Shown one piece after another: positions 31,261 to 33,109 of a stretch of 33,109 nucleotides of DNA. This stretch comes from Tubiluchus corallicola (Eukaryota > Priapulida > Priapulimorpha > Priapulimorphida > Tubiluchidae). The position numbers and the translations under genes are program-made. Below the pieces are notes generated by a model, which did no database searches, was not told the DNA's origin, and was given only the letters and a program-made list of their open reading frames with translations. The stretch is from assembly GCA_030141605.1 (NCBI GenBank), contig JAQGDQ010001596.1, positions 1 through 33,109 on the forward strand, written 5' to 3'. How positions within the stretch are numbered: the stretch's first letter is position 1; each line of letters starts with the position of its first letter.

Positions 31261-31533
31261 CGTAATACATTTACTTCTTTACCCAATTATTCATTTGTTT
31301 GCTCGTCCATCTGTCTGTCTGTCATTTCATTCGTTTCTTCATCTCACACAGTAACATATGAACTTTGATTCCGGTTTTTCAGACATTGACGCAATGTGTC
31401 GCAATGTGTTTACTTCTGTACTCACTTATTCGTTTGTTTGCTCGTCCATCTGTCTGTCTGTCATTTCGTTTGTTTCTTTCACATCACACGGTAACATACG
31501 AACTTTGATTCTGGTTTTTCAGACATTGACGAG
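31261..31533 (+). repeat. Tandem duplication of a splice acceptor region
   Basis: Two copies with a 140-bp step share TTTGTTTGCTCGTCCATCTG, TCTGTCTGTCATTTC, GAACTTTGATTC-GGTTTTTCAG and ACATTGACG. The second copy leads into the real exon at 31523. In the first, the codons after the acceptor at 31381-31382 decay to D-I-D-A-M-C and no EGF follows. Confidence 0.9.
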
Positions 31534-31741
31534 TGCTTTGAAAAGATCCATAACTGCGACTTCCCGCGAGCGTTCTGCTTCAACGTTCCCGGTTCGTTCC
31601 TGTGCCAGTGCATCACTCCCTACTATGAGGGAACGGGAACGGAATGTAGGGACATCAACGAATGTGAACGTGGAACGCATCGCTGTGACGAAGGGCAAAC
31701 GTGCGTGAATTTGGAGTTTGCTCCCGGATTCGAATGCTTAG
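31523..31741 (+). CDS. cbEGF exon 14: complete type C domain fused to four-Cys half EGF (type D)
   Basis: A 73-codon exon with acceptor GGTTTTTCAG and donor GTAAGC. The first domain starts DIDEC, has DFPRAF between C2 and C3, F-C-F-N, and ITPYYEGTG in the last loop, so it is type C. It runs into DINEC of a second module with only four cysteines: C-x6-C-DEGQT-C-x10-C. That module ends A-P-G-F-E-C-L-G at the splice donor, and exon 32883 then supplies D-S-N-E-C. The form matches the half domain in exon 22994. DEGQT before C3 fits the O-fucosylation pattern C2-x4-[ST]-C3. A near-copy of the acceptor and first codons lies 140 bp upstream. A CT repeat of about 850 bp starts within 15 bp of the donor. 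Confidence 0.9.
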
Positions 31742-31748
31742 GTAAGCA

Positions 31749-32609
<861 letters not shown>

Positions 32610-32882
32610 AACTTGTGAGTTTACGAAACTTTTTTCTTTTAGAAATGTCCTTGAAGTTTGTTCAAACAGGTTCCCATTGTGTATTCAATCAAAATTTGTA
32701 ATAAACATAAGCAAGTTTTGATATGATTTTAATTCAAGACAAACATATGAAAGAAAGACCAGCAAGGCTTTTCAGAAAGAAACGATTCTCTCATTTTATC
32801 GCATGAACCCTGTGCATGTTGACAGACAGTTTAGTATCCTATCTACTTAGCTAAAGCTCACAGGTGTTGTTTGTTTATACAG

Positions 32883-33011
32883 ATAGCAACGAATGCTTCA
32901 ACCACGACCACGACTGTGATCCAGTATCAACTCAGTGCTTTAATGCAGAGAGCAGTTTTGTGTGCGTTTGTCGAGACGGTTTTACGACACACAACGCGAC
33001 CAGCTGTAGTG
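32883..33011 (+). CDS. cbEGF exon 15 (type B domain)
   Basis: A 43-codon exon with acceptor TTTATACAG and consensus donor GTGAGT. It opens with DSNEC and has six residues between C2 and C3 (DPVSTQ) and an 11-residue C5-C6 loop (RDGFTTHNATS), both type B. The C3-C4 segment is C-F-N-A-E-S-S-F-V-C, in which Ser replaces the Gly of the usual G-[ST]-[YF] turn. N-A-T before C6 is an N-glycosylation sequon. In the block order a type A domain should come between the half domain at 31523 and this exon, but none is visible. The gene continues past the window, since the frame is open at the phase-1 donor. Confidence 0.91.
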
Positions 33012-33109
33012 GTGAGTTTATTCATTACGTAGCTTCTTTTTTCCACGTATATTTATAGTTCATTTGTTACACAACATTCAGTGATAAAGCCTACTCCTAT
33101 TATTGGATG

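Noticed and set aside
31383-31400. Possible extra EGF exon starting D-I-D at the upstream acceptor
   Set aside because: After D-I-D-A-M-C no cysteine pattern follows, and the sequence is a duplicated acceptor region. Its use would shift the frame.

Overview
This window is animal genomic DNA: AT-rich, with large introns and many repeats. It carries the middle of one plus-strand gene for a secreted or membrane-bound protein built from tandem calcium-binding EGF-like (cbEGF) domains, of the kind found in fibrillin, fibulin and related matrix proteins. I read 15 exons between 4068 and 33011. They total 2112 coding bases, or 704 residues. All have AG/GT borders and all begin and end in phase 1, so the frame runs open from first to last. 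No signal peptide, membrane segment, TB/8-Cys domain, stop codon or polyadenylation site belonging to the gene is visible, so both ends lie outside the window. The organism looks like an invertebrate metazoan, but I cannot name a clade.

Domain layout: the exons encode 15 complete six-cysteine cbEGF domains plus two four-cysteine half domains. Cysteine spacing and loop motifs sort them into four types. Type A has C-H-x2-A-x-C and a 12-residue C5-C6 loop with G-[YF]-x-G-[ND]-G. Type B has six residues between C2 and C3. Type C has F-C-F-N and a P-[FY]-[YW] loop. Type D includes the half domains. Their order is A B, A B C D, A B C D(half), A B, A B C D(half), B, so the protein seems to have grown by copying a four-domain block. 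Three domain junctions have lost the usual intron (exons 22994, 28291 and 31523), and one domain is split by an intron inside its C5-C6 loop (27109/28291).

Repeat layout: 113-7257 is bounded by two inverted arms of about 630 bp, each holding the same tRNA-derived SINE, and exon 4068 lies between them. Next to the left arm is a 66-bp minisatellite (736-3637, about 44 units) whose unit resembles the terminus of a TA-flanked transposon at 28741-30202. The introns hold non-LTR retrotransposon fragments (14168-15005, 15500-16332, 17797-18385), TA-flanked inverted-repeat elements (8213, 12735, 21579, 25605, 30522), a TTAA-flanked piggyBac-like element (27502-28130), several unnamed dispersed families (V, W, X, Y), and long simple repeats, including about 850 bp of CT after exon 31523. 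Several insertions are nested, and their empty sites can be read in other copies within the window.

Nothing here looks like a second functional gene. The long open frames in the minisatellite and in the CT tract are by-products of repeats.
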